Assembly: GCF_029625295.1 (NCBI RefSeq)
Contig: NZ_CP121112.1
Span: 2,356,001-2,420,000 of the forward strand
Length of the DNA: 64,000 bases
From: Flavobacterium gyeonganense
Lineage (GTDB): Bacteria > Bacteroidota > Bacteroidia > Flavobacteriales > Flavobacteriaceae
Direction: 5' to 3'
Numbering within the stretch: the stretch's first letter is position 1; each line of letters begins with the position of its first letter. Below are positions 34,307 to 43,583 of this stretch, piece after piece. The notes under the pieces are model-generated. The model saw only the letters and a list, made by a program, of their open reading frames with translations, was not told where the DNA came from and searched no databases. Position numbers and translations under genes: made by a program.

Positions 34307-35545
34307 TTATGCGTCTAATTCTCCTGCGATTACATTTAAACTTGACAAAATAACAATTGCATCAGATAATAAAGCACCTTTGATCATTTCCGGATAAGCC
34401 TGATAATATATAAAGCAAGGTCTTCTGAAATGTAATCTGTATGGGGTTCTGCTTCCGTCTGTCACTAAATAAAATCCGATTTCTCCATTTCCTCCTTCAA
34501 CCGGATGGTAAATTTCTGCAACCGGTACAGGAACTTCTCCCATTACAATTTTAAAGTGATAAATCAAGGATTCCATTGAAGTATATACATCTTCTTTTGG
34601 AGGCAAATAATAATCAGGTACTTCTGCATGATATTCGTTTCCTGGAGGCATTTTGTCCAAGGCCTGACGAATAATGCTTAAACTTTCCCAAACCTCTGCA
34701 TTACGAACGCAGAAACGATCGTAAGTATCTCCAGATTTTCCAACAGGAACAATAAAATCAAAATCTTCGTAAGACGAGTAAGGTTGTGCCACACGAACGT
34801 CATAATCAACTCCCGCAGCACGTAAGTTTGGTCCTGTAAATCCATAAGCCATTGCTTTCTCTGCCGAGATTGCACCTACGTTTACAGTCCTGTCAATAAA
34901 AATTCTGTTTCTTTCGAATAAGTTTTCGAATTCTTTCCATGCAACTGGAAATTCTTCAAGGAAAGTATCAAGTTTTTTGAAAGCTTCCGGTGACCAGTCT
35001 CTTTCAAATCCACCGATTCTTCCCATATTCGTTGTCAAACGTGCACCACAAATTTCTTCGTAGATTTCGTAAATCTTTTCTCTAAATTGAAAAACGTATA
35101 GGAAGCCGGTATAAGCACCAGTATCAACTCCTAAAATCGAGTTACAGATTAAGTGGTCTGTAATACGCGCCAGTTCCATAACGATAACTCTTAAATATTG
35201 GGCTCTTTTTGGAACTTCAATACCTAATAATTTTTCTAATGTCATCCACCATCCCATATTATTAATAGGAGAGGAGCAATAGTTCATACGGTCTGTAAGA
35301 GGGGTAATTTGATAAAAAGGACGGTTTTCAGCAATTTTTTCGAATGCTCTGTGGATGTAACCAATAGTTGGTTCAGCTTCCAGAATTCTTTCACCATCCA
35401 TCAACAAAATATTTTGAAAAATACCGTGAGTAGCCGGGTGAGTAGGGCCTAAATTAAGTACAGAAAGCTCGCTTCCGTCTTCGTTTAGTTTATCCTTTAT
35501 TATTTTAGCATATCGATGCTCTGGTGATAATAATAGTTCTGACAT
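34307..35545 (-). CDS. nuoD: NADH-quinone oxidoreductase subunit D
   Basis: The protein is 412 residues, separate from NuoC. It is the 49-kDa-type subunit forming the quinone site with NuoB. Conserved segments are LNLGPTHPATHGIFQNILLMDGERI, the region ending YIHRAFEK, RGGFERDWS-like GRIGGFERD, and the C-terminal VTDGSRTPYRLHFRRPCF. It lies 25 bp after the nuoC stop. Confidence 0.96.
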   Translation of the reverse strand: MSELLLSPEHRYAKIIKDKLNEDGSELSVLNLGPTHPATHGIFQNILLMDGERILEAEPTIGYIHRAFEKIAENRPFYQITPLTDRMNYCSSPINNMGWWMTLEKLLGIEVPKRAQYLRVIVMELARITDHLICNSILGVDTGAYTGFLYVFQFREKIYEIYEEICGARLTTNMGRIGGFERDWSPEAFKKLDTFLEEFPVAWKEFENLFERNRIFIDRTVNVGAISAEKAMAYGFTGPNLRAAGVDYDVRVAQPYSSYEDFDFIVPVGKSGDTYDRFCVRNAEVWESLSIIRQALDKMPPGNEYHAEVPDYYLPPKEDVYTSMESLIYHFKIVMGEVPVPVAEIYHPVEGGNGEIGFYLVTDGSRTPYRLHFRRPCFIYYQAYPEMIKGALLSDAIVILSSLNVIAGELDA

Positions 35546-35570
35546 TTTATAATGTTGAATTATTTATTTT

Positions 35571-36092
35571 TTAGCAATTTGTTGTTGTTCTTCCAAAGAA
35601 TCTGTCGTCCTTATCTGTTCTTCCGCTGTCTTCCATTGGAAATTCTTTTCTCATAGGGAAAGACACCATTTCATCCATATTCAAAATACGTTTCAATTGC
35701 GGATGACCAATAAAGTTTATCCCAAAGAAATCATATGTTTCCCTTTCCATCCAATTCGAACTTAAGAAAATATTTGAAATGGTTTTGATTTCCGGTTTTT
35801 CACCATTAAGATACACTTTAATTCTGATGCGTTTGTTATCGTACCAGTTATGCAGATGATATACAATGGCAAATTGACGTTCTGATTCATTATCTGGGTA
35901 GTGAATACCGCATAAATCAGTTAAAAAGTGAAAACGCAAATCAGTATCATTTTTCAGGAAAAGAATCAGGGCTGTAATTTTATCAGCTGAAGCTTCTAAA
36001 GTAAAAATATCTCTTTCTTCATGAAAGTTAAAAACATCATTATTGAATGTTTGTACAAGTTTTTCCTGGATCAGTGTATTTTCTAAAGCCAT
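35571..36092 (-). CDS. nuoC: NADH-quinone oxidoreductase subunit C
   Basis: The protein is 173 residues, the 30-kDa-type peripheral subunit. The family signature is ERETYDFFGINFIGHPQLKRILNMDEM followed by PMRKEFPMED. It is one base from nuoB. It is not fused to NuoD. Confidence 0.95.
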   Translation of the reverse strand: MALENTLIQEKLVQTFNNDVFNFHEERDIFTLEASADKITALILFLKNDTDLRFHFLTDLCGIHYPDNESERQFAIVYHLHNWYDNKRIRIKVYLNGEKPEIKTISNIFLSSNWMERETYDFFGINFIGHPQLKRILNMDEMVSFPMRKEFPMEDSGRTDKDDRFFGRTTTNC

Positions 36093-36093
36093 T

Positions 36094-36642
36094 TTATGAG
36101 ATATTATAGGAAGCTAATAATTCCTGGTATTCCGGAGAGCTTCTACGTCTCACAGATTCGTTTTTTACCAATTCCTGAAGTTTCATTACACCGTCAACAA
36201 TTTGTTCCGGTCTTGGAGGACATCCCGGCACGTAAACATCAACCGGAATAACTTTATCAATACCTTGCAAGACAGAGTACGTGTCAAAAATTCCGCCCGA
36301 TGAAGCACAGGCTCCAACGGCAATTACCCAGCGAGGCTCAGACATTTGTTCGTAAACCTGTCTTAAAATTGGCGCCATTTTTTTAGAGATGGTTCCCATT
36401 ACCATTAACATATCTGCCTGACGGGGAGAAAAACTCACACGTTCAGAGCCAAATCGTGCCAAATCGTAATGTGATGCCATGGTTGCCATAAATTCGATTC
36501 CGCAGCATGAAGTTGCGAAAGGCAATGGCCAAAGAGAATTCGCTCGTGCCAAACCTACAACGTCATTTAGTTTTGTGGCAAAGAAACCTTCACCAACAAC
36601 ACCTTCCGGAGGGGCAACCATATTTACATTTGAATCGCTCAT
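36094..36642 (-). CDS. nuoB: NADH-quinone oxidoreductase subunit B (cluster N2)
   Basis: The protein is 182 residues and holds the terminal 4Fe-4S cluster N2. Ligands lie in the tandem CC of ATSCCGIEFM, in GACASSGGIF and in GCPPRPEQI. The segment SFSPRQADMLMVMGTISKKMAPILRQVYEQM is characteristic. An 84-bp gap with AT-rich repeats separates it from nuoA. Confidence 0.96.
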   Translation of the reverse strand: MSDSNVNMVAPPEGVVGEGFFATKLNDVVGLARANSLWPLPFATSCCGIEFMATMASHYDLARFGSERVSFSPRQADMLMVMGTISKKMAPILRQVYEQMSEPRWVIAVGACASSGGIFDTYSVLQGIDKVIPVDVYVPGCPPRPEQIVDGVMKLQELVKNESVRRRSSPEYQELLASYNIS

Positions 36643-36726
36643 TTTTGTTATTTTGAATTTTGAATTATAAATTTTGATTGTTCAAATAATTATAACTCAG
36701 CATTTATAATTTAGAATCAATGTTTG
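36643..36726. repeat. AT-rich repeat in the nuoA-nuoB gap
   Basis: Contains TTTTGAATTTTGAATTATAA and ATTTATAATTTAGAATCAA. It is the inverted counterpart of the nuoE-nuoD gap sequence. Its function is unknown. Confidence 0.5.
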
Positions 36727-37092
36727 TTATTCCCAGTCTAAAGCTCTCTTTTTGATGATATAGAAAAAGCCAACTAAAAGCAAAGCCATGAAAACAATCA
36801 TTTTCAGCATTCCCTCAACTCCTAATTCTTTAAAGTTTACTGCCCAAGGATAAAGGAAAATCACCTCTACGTCAAACAGAACAAATAAAATGGCAACAAG
36901 GAAATATTTTACTGAAAACGGAATACGGGCATTACCAACTGATTCGATTCCGCATTCAAAGTTTTTATCTTTAGTTTCTGAGGTTCTTCTTGGACCTAAT
37001 TTTCCGGAAATAATGATAGTTCCCACTACAAAACCAACAGCTAGTATAAGCTGCATTAAGATAGGAAGATAGCTGTATTGATCAGATTGCAT
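36727..37092 (-). CDS. nuoA: NADH-quinone oxidoreductase subunit A
   Basis: The protein is 121 residues with three membrane helices. The family motif KDKNFECGIESVGNARIPFSVKYFLVAILFVLFDVEVIFLYPWAVNF is complete. It is the first gene of the nuo operon, with a full Bacteroidota promoter about 35-60 bp upstream. Confidence 0.96.
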   Translation of the reverse strand: MQSDQYSYLPILMQLILAVGFVVGTIIISGKLGPRRTSETKDKNFECGIESVGNARIPFSVKYFLVAILFVLFDVEVIFLYPWAVNFKELGVEGMLKMIVFMALLLVGFFYIIKKRALDWE

Positions 37093-37124
37093 AAAACTTA
37101 GGGTTTTTACTTAAAAAATAGTCA

Positions 37125-37155
37125 CAAAGATAGCTTTCAACTCTGTAAATCACAA
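37125..37155 (-). promoter_or_regulatory. Promoter of the nuo operon
   Basis: CAAAGATA (37125-37132) is TATCTTTG on the minus strand, and CAA at 37153-37155 provides the TTG -33 element with a 20-bp spacer. This full consensus match precedes nuoA by about 33 bp. Confidence 0.7.
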
Positions 37156-37257
37156 ACTAAAAAATGATTTAAGTATAGTGCATAATATGGTTTGCATGTA
37201 ATTTTTATTGATTATAAATAAAAGGTCAGAGTTTTGCATTTTTTTAACAAGTATGCA

Positions 37258-37290
37258 AAAAAAAACGTTTCGAAATAAATCGAAACGTTT
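37258..37290 (-). terminator. Terminator of the cold-shock gene
   Basis: AAACGTTTCGA (37263-37273) pairs with TCGAAACGTTT (37280-37290). On the minus strand it is followed by a run of Ts. Confidence 0.8.
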
Positions 37291-37329
37291 AACCATTCAG
37301 AGGCAAAAAAATAAATTGCTATATTTTTC

Positions 37330-37524
37330 TTAGATTACTGCTACTTTAGCAGCAACTTTCCCTTTTCTTCCTTCTTCTTCTTCGTAGCTTACACGGTCAC
37401 CTTCGCGTAATTCTTCCGCGTTAATTCCTGAAGCGTGAACGAAGATGTCTTTTCCTGTTTCTTCGTCTGTAATGAATCCATAACCTTTAGACTCATTGAA
37501 AAATTTTACTGTACCTGTACGCAT
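37330..37524 (-). CDS. Cold-shock domain protein
   Basis: The protein is 64 residues, a single cold-shock domain. RNP1 is KGYGFI (13-18) and RNP2 is DIFVHAS (26-32), which bind single-stranded RNA and DNA. The C-terminal half is more acidic and basic than in E. coli CspA (SYEEEEGRKGKVAAKVAVI). It is monocistronic with its own promoter and terminator. The upstream leader of about 25-30 nt is too short for a long CspA-type thermosensing 5' UTR if the assigned -7 box is used. Confidence 0.93.
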   Translation of the reverse strand: MRTGTVKFFNESKGYGFITDEETGKDIFVHASGINAEELREGDRVSYEEEEGRKGKVAAKVAVI

Positions 37525-37553
37525 TGTAATTGTAATAATAATTTATAATAAAG

Positions 37554-37579
37554 CAAATGTAACATATAAAATCATACAA
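37554..37579 (-). promoter_or_regulatory. Promoter of the cold-shock gene
   Basis: CAAATGTA (37554-37561) reads TACATTTG on the minus strand. CAA at 37577-37579 gives a TTG with a 15-bp spacer, slightly short. Confidence 0.45.
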
Positions 37580-37788
37580 AAGACACTAAGGTGTTAATTT
37601 TTTGTAAAAATTATTGATTTACAGTGATTTCTGTGTTTTAATAATATTAAAATTCATATGAATATCTTTGAATTTAGATTGTTTTATTAAAAATAAAGCA
37701 ATTTACATACTTATTTTATTGTAATAAACGGACTACTTATTAAAATTAGCTTTTTTTTAAATTCCTACAATAATTTTTAATAATTAAA
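37580..37788. other. Non-coding AT-rich gap between csp and aspS
   Basis: No open frame, tRNA-like fold or repeat was recognised. It ends in the aspS terminator. Confidence 0.5.
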
Positions 37789-37821
37789 AAAAGAGCAACA
37801 AAAATTAATTGTGACTCTTTT
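37789..37821 (-). terminator. Terminator of aspS
   Basis: AAAAGAG (37789-37795) pairs with CTCTTTT (37815-37821) around an inner ACAA/TTGT pairing. The minus strand ends in Ts. Confidence 0.65.
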
Positions 37822-37846
37822 GATTGTATTATTGAAATGTTACAGG

Positions 37847-39598
37847 TTATTTTAAATCAAGTTTAATGGATAATTCTTTCAGTTGTGAATCATCAATTGC
37901 AGCCGGAGCATCGATCATTACATCACGACCTGAATTGTTTTTAGGGAAAGCAATAAAATCCCTAATCGTTTCCTGACCTCCTAAAATAGCAACTAATCTG
38001 TCTAAACCAAAAGCTAAACCTCCGTGCGGTGGTGCTCCAAACTGGAATGCATCCATTAAGAAACCAAATTGTGCTTTTGCTTCTTCTTCGGTAAACCCTA
38101 AATATTTAAACATTAATTGCTGCGTTGCCTTATCGTGAATACGAATAGAACCTCCGCCAATTTCGTTTCCATTTAAAACCATATCGTAAGCGTTTGCTCG
38201 AACTTTGCCAGGATCTGTTTCTAACAATGCCATATCTTCTGGTTTTGGCGATGTAAACGGATGGTGCATGGCGTGGTAACGGCCACTTTCTTCGTCAAGT
38301 TCCAATAGCGGAAAATCAACTACCCATAATGGAGCAAATTCTTCGGGATTACGTAATCCTAAACGGGTTGCCAGTTCCATACGAAGTGCAGACAATTGAG
38401 TACGTGTTTTGTTTGCAGGACCAGAAAGTACAAAAATCATATCGCCAGGTTTTGCTTCTGTTACTTTTGCCCAGTTTGCCAAATCGTCCTGATCGTAGAA
38501 TTTATCTACAGAGGATTTAAATGTTCCGTCTTCGTTACATTTCACGTAAACCATTCCGGATGCGCCAACCTGAGGGCGTTTTACCCAGTCAATCAAACCG
38601 TCGATTTCTTTACGAGTGTAATTTCCGGCTCCAGGAACAGCAATTCCCACAACTAATTCTGCTGCATTGAATACGGGGAATTCTTTATGTTGTGCAAATT
38701 CGTTTAATTCACCAAACTTCATTCCGAAACGAATGTCGGGTTTGTCGTTTCCGTATGTTTTCATGGCATAGTCGTAGGTAATTCTTGGGAATTTATCTAC
38801 TTCAATACCTTTAATTTCTTTAAGTAAATGTCTTGTTAAGCCTTCAAAAACATTTAAAATATCTTCTTGCTCTACAAACGCCATTTCGCAGTCAATCTGA
38901 GTAAACTCCGGCTGACGGTCTGCTCGTAAATCTTCGTCACGGAAACACTTCACAATCTGGAAATATTTATCCATTCCACCCACCATCAATAATTGTTTGA
39001 AAGTCTGTGGAGATTGCGGCAAAGCATAAAACTGGCCTTCGTTCATACGGCTTGGTACAACGAAATCTCTTGCTCCTTCCGGAGTTGACTTAATTAAGTA
39101 AGGCGTTTCAACTTCGCAGAAATCTAAATCTGATAAATATTTACGAACTTCCATTGCCACTTTGTGACGGAATAATAAACTGTTCTTTACCGGATTTCTT
39201 CGGATATCCAAATAACGATATTTCATTCTGATATCTTCTCCACCGTCCGTTTCGTCTTCAATGGTGAATGGAGGTGTTAAAGCAGAATTCAAAATAGTTA
39301 ATTCAGAAACTAAAATTTCAATTTCACCAGTTGGAATGTTTTTGTTTTTTGCTTCACGCTCGATAACAGTCCCTTTTACCTGAATTACAAATTCTCTTCC
39401 CAGCGTTTTTGCCAATTCAAAAACTGCTTTATCGGTACGGCTTTCGTCGAAAATAAGTTGTGTAATTCCGTAACGGTCACGTAAATCGACCCAATTCATG
39501 AATCCTTTATCACGTGATTTCTGAACCCAGCCTGCAAGTGTAACTTCGGTATTAATATTTGAGGCATTTAATTCGCCACAATTATGACTTCTATACAT
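37847..39598 (-). CDS. aspS: Aspartate--tRNA ligase
   Basis: The protein is 583 residues, a class IIb synthetase that charges tRNA-Asp. An N-terminal OB-fold anticodon domain ([26 protein letters not shown]) is followed by motif 2, [19 protein letters not shown], a bacterial-type GAD insertion (about 290-400) and motif 3, [13 protein letters not shown]. Class II motif 1 lies around [15 protein letters not shown]. It is a single gene. CAAAAGTA at 39617-39624 gives a TACTTTTG -7 box 19 bp upstream of the start. Confidence 0.96.
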   Translation of the reverse strand: MYRSHNCGELNASNINTEVTLAGWVQKSRDKGFMNWVDLRDRYGITQLIFDESRTDKAVFELAKTLGREFVIQVKGTVIEREAKNKNIPTGEIEILVSELTILNSALTPPFTIEDETDGGEDIRMKYRYLDIRRNPVKNSLLFRHKVAMEVRKYLSDLDFCEVETPYLIKSTPEGARDFVVPSRMNEGQFYALPQSPQTFKQLLMVGGMDKYFQIVKCFRDEDLRADRQPEFTQIDCEMAFVEQEDILNVFEGLTRHLLKEIKGIEVDKFPRITYDYAMKTYGNDKPDIRFGMKFGELNEFAQHKEFPVFNAAELVVGIAVPGAGNYTRKEIDGLIDWVKRPQVGASGMVYVKCNEDGTFKSSVDKFYDQDDLANWAKVTEAKPGDMIFVLSGPANKTRTQLSALRMELATRLGLRNPEEFAPLWVVDFPLLELDEESGRYHAMHHPFTSPKPEDMALLETDPGKVRANAYDMVLNGNEIGGGSIRIHDKATQQLMFKYLGFTEEEAKAQFGFLMDAFQFGAPPHGGLAFGLDRLVAILGGQETIRDFIAFPKNNSGRDVMIDAPAAIDDSQLKELSIKLDLK

Positions 39599-39616
39599 TG
39601 ATCAAAATTTAGACTG

Positions 39617-39624
39617 CAAAAGTA
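39617..39624 (-). promoter_or_regulatory. -7 element of aspS
   Basis: The minus strand reads TACTTTTG, a perfect TAnnTTTG match 19 bp before the ATG. The -33 TTG is not clear. Confidence 0.45.
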
Positions 39625-39720
39625 AACACAAAATTCAAATTAATATAGTAAAGTAATAACTTGATGCTTATAAAATTGAAATATTTTGTTAATGCCTAAT
39701 TTTATCATCTATAATTTCTT

Positions 39721-39728
39721 TAGATTTG
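39721..39728 (+). promoter_or_regulatory. -7 element of the thioredoxin-like gene
   Basis: TAGATTTG matches TAnnTTTG 25 bp before the ATG at 39754. The best upstream TTG is too far away. Confidence 0.4.
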
Positions 39729-39753
39729 GTCTATTCTAAATAAATTGTCAATT

Positions 39754-40749
39754 ATGAGAAAAGTTATTCTTTTTGCTTTGATTATGCTGAGCGTTTTTAA
39801 CGTTGATGCCCAAACAAAGAATCAAATTAAATTTACGGCTAAAATTGCGAATAGAAATAGCGATACCTTAGTTATTCGTGGCGCAAATAATTTTACACAG
39901 ATTATTCCAATTGATAAAAAGGGTGTTTTTGCAGCCACTTTTGAAGCTCCAAAAGGGTTTTATCAATTTTCTGATGGTCATGAAGTTTCGAGTTTGTACT
40001 TAAAACCAAATTCAGAAATAAACTTGACGATGGATGCGAAACAATTTGATGAAACGATTGTATATAAAGGTAAAGGTGTTGATGAAAGCAATTTTCTGGC
40101 ACTTTACTCTTTAAATAATGAAAAATTTCAAAACGAAGCTTTTACTAAAGATGAAACCGAATTTGCTGCACTTTTGGAAGCAAAGAAAAAGTGGGATAAT
40201 GAAACTCTTGAAAAAGGAAAATATGATGCAGAATTTCAGACTGCTGTAAAAAATGCATTCTCACAATTTCATCAGTATGCAGCCCAGGCTTATCAAAGCA
40301 ATGCACAAACAAATAAACTTAAAGGAAAGCCTTCACCTGATTTTGATTATGAAAATTATAAAGGTGGAAAAACAAAACTTTCAGATTTAAAAGGGAAATA
40401 CGTTTACATAGATCTTTGGGCAACCTGGTGTGGACCATGCAGGGCTGAAATTCCTTTTTTGCAAAAAATTGAAGAAAAATATCACGGAAAAAATATTGAA
40501 TTTGTGAGTATCTCAATCGACAAGGCAAAAGACAATGAGAAATGGAAAAAATTTGTGGCTGATAAAAATTTAGGCGGAATCCAGTTATTTGCAGATAAAG
40601 ATTGGGAATCTGAGTTTGTAACAAGTTATGGTGTAACCGGAATCCCAAGATTTATATTGATTGATCCAAAGGGGAACATTTTAAACCCTGATGCTGATAG
40701 ACCATCATCGCCAGAATTACAAACACAATTAGATACTTTATTGAAATAA
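39754..40749 (+). CDS. TlpA/ResA-like thiol-disulfide oxidoreductase, exported
   Basis: The protein is about 331 residues from the ATG at 39754, which gives signal peptide MRKVILFALIMLSVFNVDAQ; an in-frame TTG nine bases upstream is unlikely. Residues 20-180 form an N-terminal beta-rich domain like those often fused to TlpA proteins in Bacteroidota. The C-terminal thioredoxin fold holds WATWCGPCRAEIPF with C226 and C229. The cis-Pro loop GVTGIPRF is present. The predicted role is periplasmic reduction of disulfides or peroxides; the partner is unknown. A strong terminator follows. Confidence 0.85.
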   Translation: MRKVILFALIMLSVFNVDAQTKNQIKFTAKIANRNSDTLVIRGANNFTQIIPIDKKGVFAATFEAPKGFYQFSDGHEVSSLYLKPNSEINLTMDAKQFDETIVYKGKGVDESNFLALYSLNNEKFQNEAFTKDETEFAALLEAKKKWDNETLEKGKYDAEFQTAVKNAFSQFHQYAAQAYQSNAQTNKLKGKPSPDFDYENYKGGKTKLSDLKGKYVYIDLWATWCGPCRAEIPFLQKIEEKYHGKNIEFVSISIDKAKDNEKWKKFVADKNLGGIQLFADKDWESEFVTSYGVTGIPRFILIDPKGNILNPDADRPSSPELQTQLDTLLK

Positions 40750-40803
40750 TTCTTTCAAATTACAACGTTATCGTAATTTTAGCAATTTTCTAAAAATACC
40801 AGT

Positions 40804-40832
40804 AAAACCAATGCTTCAGCGTTGGTTTTTTT
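40804..40832 (+). terminator. Rho-independent terminator after the thioredoxin-like gene
   Basis: AAAACCAATGC (40804-40814) pairs with GCGTTGGTTTT (40819-40829) around TTCA, then Ts. Confidence 0.85.
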
Positions 40833-40916
40833 ATATCCGGCTGATTTCCAATGTTAAGTTTTTATCTAATGTTACCAAATTGTTAAGTAAAAGTTTTTTT
40901 AATGTAAACTATTAAT

Positions 40917-40924
40917 TATATTTG
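40917..40924 (+). promoter_or_regulatory. -7 element of the MORN-repeat gene
   Basis: TATATTTG matches TAnnTTTG 33 bp before the ATG at 40958. No TTG at the expected spacing. Confidence 0.4.
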
Positions 40925-40957
40925 ATAAAGATTTGATAATATTAATAACCTAAAGAT

Positions 40958-41305
40958 ATGAAAAAGTGTGTAATTTTAGTTGCAATATTGTTCTCTGGAA
41001 TTTTAGTTGCACAAGAGACAAAACCTGAATTAGAAGCTGTTGGAAATAAAGTAAGAGCTACTTATTATTATGATAATGGAAAAGTACAACAAGAAGGCTT
41101 TTTTAAAGAAGGTAGATTAGATGGTGTCTGGGTATCTTATGATGAGAATGGAAATAAAAAAGCTATCGCAGAATACACAAACGGATTAAAAACCGGAAAA
41201 TGGATTTATTTTAATGACAAAAATATTTGTCAGGTAGATTATTCAAACAGCAAAATTAATTCTGTTAAGAATTTAGAAGAAAAAGTTATTGCGCATAATA
41301 ATTAA
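40958..41305 (+). CDS. Small exported MORN-repeat (YwqK-like) protein
   Basis: The protein is 115 residues with a signal peptide (MKKCVILVAILFSGILVAQ). Two MORN-2-like units are visible: YYYDNGKVQQEGFFKEGRLDGVWVSYDENGNKK and IAEYTNGLKTGKWIYFNDKN. Proteins of this type are frequent in Bacteroidota and are often labelled YwqK-family antitoxins, but there is no toxin gene next to it, so that label should not be taken as function. It is monocistronic, closed by a strong palindrome. Confidence 0.75.
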   Translation: MKKCVILVAILFSGILVAQETKPELEAVGNKVRATYYYDNGKVQQEGFFKEGRLDGVWVSYDENGNKKAIAEYTNGLKTGKWIYFNDKNICQVDYSNSKINSVKNLEEKVIAHNN

Positions 41306-41321
41306 TACAATTTTAGTTAAT

Positions 41322-41360
41322 AAAAAAAGGAGAAAATTGAATTCAATTTTCTCCTTTTTT
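41322..41360. terminator. Bidirectional terminator (near-perfect palindrome)
   Basis: AAAAAAAGGAGAAAATTGA meets its complement centred at 41340/41341, with A and T tracts on either side. It separates the MORN gene (plus) from the PepSY cluster (minus). Confidence 0.85.
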
Positions 41361-41362
41361 TA

Positions 41363-42922
41363 TTATATTTCTGCTATTTGATTCTTTTTTGATTTTAATG
41401 AAAAAGCAACATATAGTGTAATTGATGCTAAAATAATCCAGAAAATATCGATAAAGAAAATCTGAATTTTGTTTTGGAGGAAAGAATTCCAAAACCAGTT
41501 TCCGGTAATGATTCCATTTGTAAGCGGAATCAAAAAACCTAAAACACTTCCTGAAATTAAGCACCATTTGTTAGTAAAAGCATCATTCTTTTTGATAATA
41601 AAAAAGAGGGCAAGCAACAGCCATCCAATAAAATAAATACTGTATAAATTAGACTGAGTTAAAGGATAAAATAATTTAGATGCGATGAATGCCAATGCCG
41701 TAATCGGATACATACTCAAGCAAATAGCCAGATAAATACGTACAACCCTTTCATTGAAACGACGTTTCTTCTCAGTCATATTTTTTTTATCCCTCGCAAT
41801 TAACCAAATCATAACTCCTGAAATAATCACGAAGCAGGTTATAATTCCTAAAGCAAAACTTACTATTTTCAATGCATAACCACCATAATCACCAAAATGT
41901 ATCCGGTATAAAACATTTTTGACAACATCTAAATAATGGTTTTGTGTTTCAGGGTTTTTCCTTGCAATTTCTTTTCCATCAGCAATACGGTAAACTACTT
42001 TTCCGTTTCCGGTAAATTTTTTGGTGCTTAACAATTCACCTTCAACCAGAAGATGCATATTAGCATCGCCATAGTTCTGAATCATCACATGGTTGATTTC
42101 AAAACCCTTCCAGTTGCTTTTCGCTTTAGAAACTAACTCATTGATACTAAAAGAAACTGTCAATTTTTTATTCTCAAACTTAAATTCAGGATCTGTATAT
42201 TCAAGTTCTTTATATAATTTGTCCTGATCTCCTTTATAAAGAGCCATTACAGCCGGCGCAACGATTAAAAGCTTGATCATAAAAAATGCTCCCGTCACGG
42301 CATAGACAAACTGAAAAGGCATTCCGATCATTCCTAATGCTGTATGAGCATCTGTCCATAATGTTTTAAGCTTTTCTTTTGGACGAAAAACATAAAAATT
42401 CGAAACAATTTTTTTCCAGTGTAGTAAAACTCCTGTTACTATTGCAAACAAGAAAAACAGCGCAATGAAACCCGAAAGATAATATCCGACAGGATACGGA
42501 ATCTGTGCAAGGAAATGCAAACGATATAAAAACTCTCCAAGAGAATAGGACTCTTCGTAGGTTGATGTTTTATAGTTTTTGGTATCTAAATAAAAAAAAC
42601 TTCCTTCTTTTTGTTTTGCTGGAGCGAGAGTATCTTTGGTTCCTTCTAAAGAAATATTAACCCGTCTTTCGTTACTATGTTTAGAAATGGTAATATTTCG
42701 TCCTTGGAGAATATACTCATTGTCCAGTTTTTTTAATGCAGCATCATAGTTTAAATCAATTTCGCGTGAAATAGAAACTGTTTCATTTTTTTCCCAATTG
42801 ATTATTTCGTCCCTGAAGAAAGAAAAGGATCCGGCAAAGAAAATCACAAAAAGAGCAACACTGATAACGATTCCGCTAAGGGTGTGTGTATGGAAATAAA
42901 TATTATAATTACGATTACTCAT
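41363..42922 (-). CDS. PepSY-domain transmembrane protein (putative siderophore-iron reductase)
   Basis: The protein is 519 residues. An N-terminal helix (HTHTLSGIVISVALFVIFFAGSFSFF) is followed by a PepSY-type periplasmic region. Further membrane helices carry histidines in LYRLHFLAQIPYPVGYYLSG, WTDAHTALGMIGMPFQ and VLYRIHFGDYGGYALK that could bind haem. PepSY-TM proteins next to DUF3649 and DUF3325 genes are linked to iron-siderophore reduction in other bacteria. Here it follows two small membrane genes by 3-4 bp each, which supports this reading. Four more hydrophobic helices follow at the C-terminus. Confidence 0.8.
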   Translation of the reverse strand: MSNRNYNIYFHTHTLSGIVISVALFVIFFAGSFSFFRDEIINWEKNETVSISREIDLNYDAALKKLDNEYILQGRNITISKHSNERRVNISLEGTKDTLAPAKQKEGSFFYLDTKNYKTSTYEESYSLGEFLYRLHFLAQIPYPVGYYLSGFIALFFLFAIVTGVLLHWKKIVSNFYVFRPKEKLKTLWTDAHTALGMIGMPFQFVYAVTGAFFMIKLLIVAPAVMALYKGDQDKLYKELEYTDPEFKFENKKLTVSFSINELVSKAKSNWKGFEINHVMIQNYGDANMHLLVEGELLSTKKFTGNGKVVYRIADGKEIARKNPETQNHYLDVVKNVLYRIHFGDYGGYALKIVSFALGIITCFVIISGVMIWLIARDKKNMTEKKRRFNERVVRIYLAICLSMYPITALAFIASKLFYPLTQSNLYSIYFIGWLLLALFFIIKKNDAFTNKWCLISGSVLGFLIPLTNGIITGNWFWNSFLQNKIQIFFIDIFWIILASITLYVAFSLKSKKNQIAEI

Positions 42923-42925
42923 CTG

Positions 42926-43228
42926 TTATTGTGCGGTTGTATTATAGGTTTGTCCCAGATATATTAAAAGAGAGAAAATGAGTGAAAGGAGTATGTAAAC
43001 CATCCATATTTTCCATCCGTTTTTGGATAAAAAAGCAACTACCATCAGTGCTACCCAAAGAATAAAGCCACTAAAAGCCATTGTAATAAGGATATTTGCC
43101 CTATTGAACCAGGAAGCTAAAGCGAGGTGAAAAGTAACCGAAACAAAATAACCGCCCAGAATAGCAGCAGTAATTTTAGCAAACCGTTGCCATTTTGACT
43201 GTGTTAAGTATTTAGGATTTGCAGGCAT
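42926..43228 (-). CDS. Small membrane protein, DUF3649-like (iron uptake cluster)
   Basis: The protein is 100 residues with three hydrophobic helices. The sequence AAILGGYFVSVTFHLALASW resembles DUF3649-type small membrane proteins found with PepSY reductases. It lies three bases from its upstream and downstream neighbours. The family assignment is from pattern and context, not from a search. Confidence 0.6.
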   Translation of the reverse strand: MPANPKYLTQSKWQRFAKITAAILGGYFVSVTFHLALASWFNRANILITMAFSGFILWVALMVVAFLSKNGWKIWMVYILLSLIFSLLIYLGQTYNTTAQ

Positions 43229-43231
43229 GGT

Positions 43232-43564
43232 TTAAGCGTAATAAATTTCTAGTAAGATTGCAGTTATGAAAAAAATCAGTAATGTTATTTTGTTTATTTT
43301 TTTTAGCGGAGTTAATATCACAATCAGGCTTCCTATTGTCATTAACTGAATAAAAAAAAGCAAGGTTCCACAACACAGAGACTCTGTAAATAACCAAAAA
43401 AAATAGGCAGTTGTAAGCAAAAGTAATCCGGTAATTTTAGTTTGTTTTGGATTTTTCTGCATCCATTTTTCAAAACCTAAATCATAGGATAAAACAGCTC
43501 TTTTAGAAGTATAATACAAAGTATAAAAAGCTAAAAAAACGAAAAGACTTGCTATTGTTACCAT
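43232..43564 (-). CDS. Small membrane protein, DUF3325-like (iron uptake cluster)
   Basis: The protein is 110 residues with three hydrophobic helices (MVTIASLFVFLAFYTLYYTSKRA, LLLLTTAYFFWLF, LMTIGSLIVILTPL). Its size, topology and position upstream of the DUF3649-like and PepSY genes fit DUF3325. It is the first gene of the cluster and has a full promoter match upstream. No TonB receptor gene is adjacent. Confidence 0.6.
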   Translation of the reverse strand: MVTIASLFVFLAFYTLYYTSKRAVLSYDLGFEKWMQKNPKQTKITGLLLLTTAYFFWLFTESLCCGTLLFFIQLMTIGSLIVILTPLKKINKITLLIFFITAILLEIYYA

Positions 43565-43583
43565 AATCTGAAATTTTATGCAG

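Noticed and set aside
40958..41305. MORN/YwqK protein as the antitoxin of a toxin-antitoxin pair
   Set aside because: It has a signal peptide, stands alone between terminators and has no partner gene.
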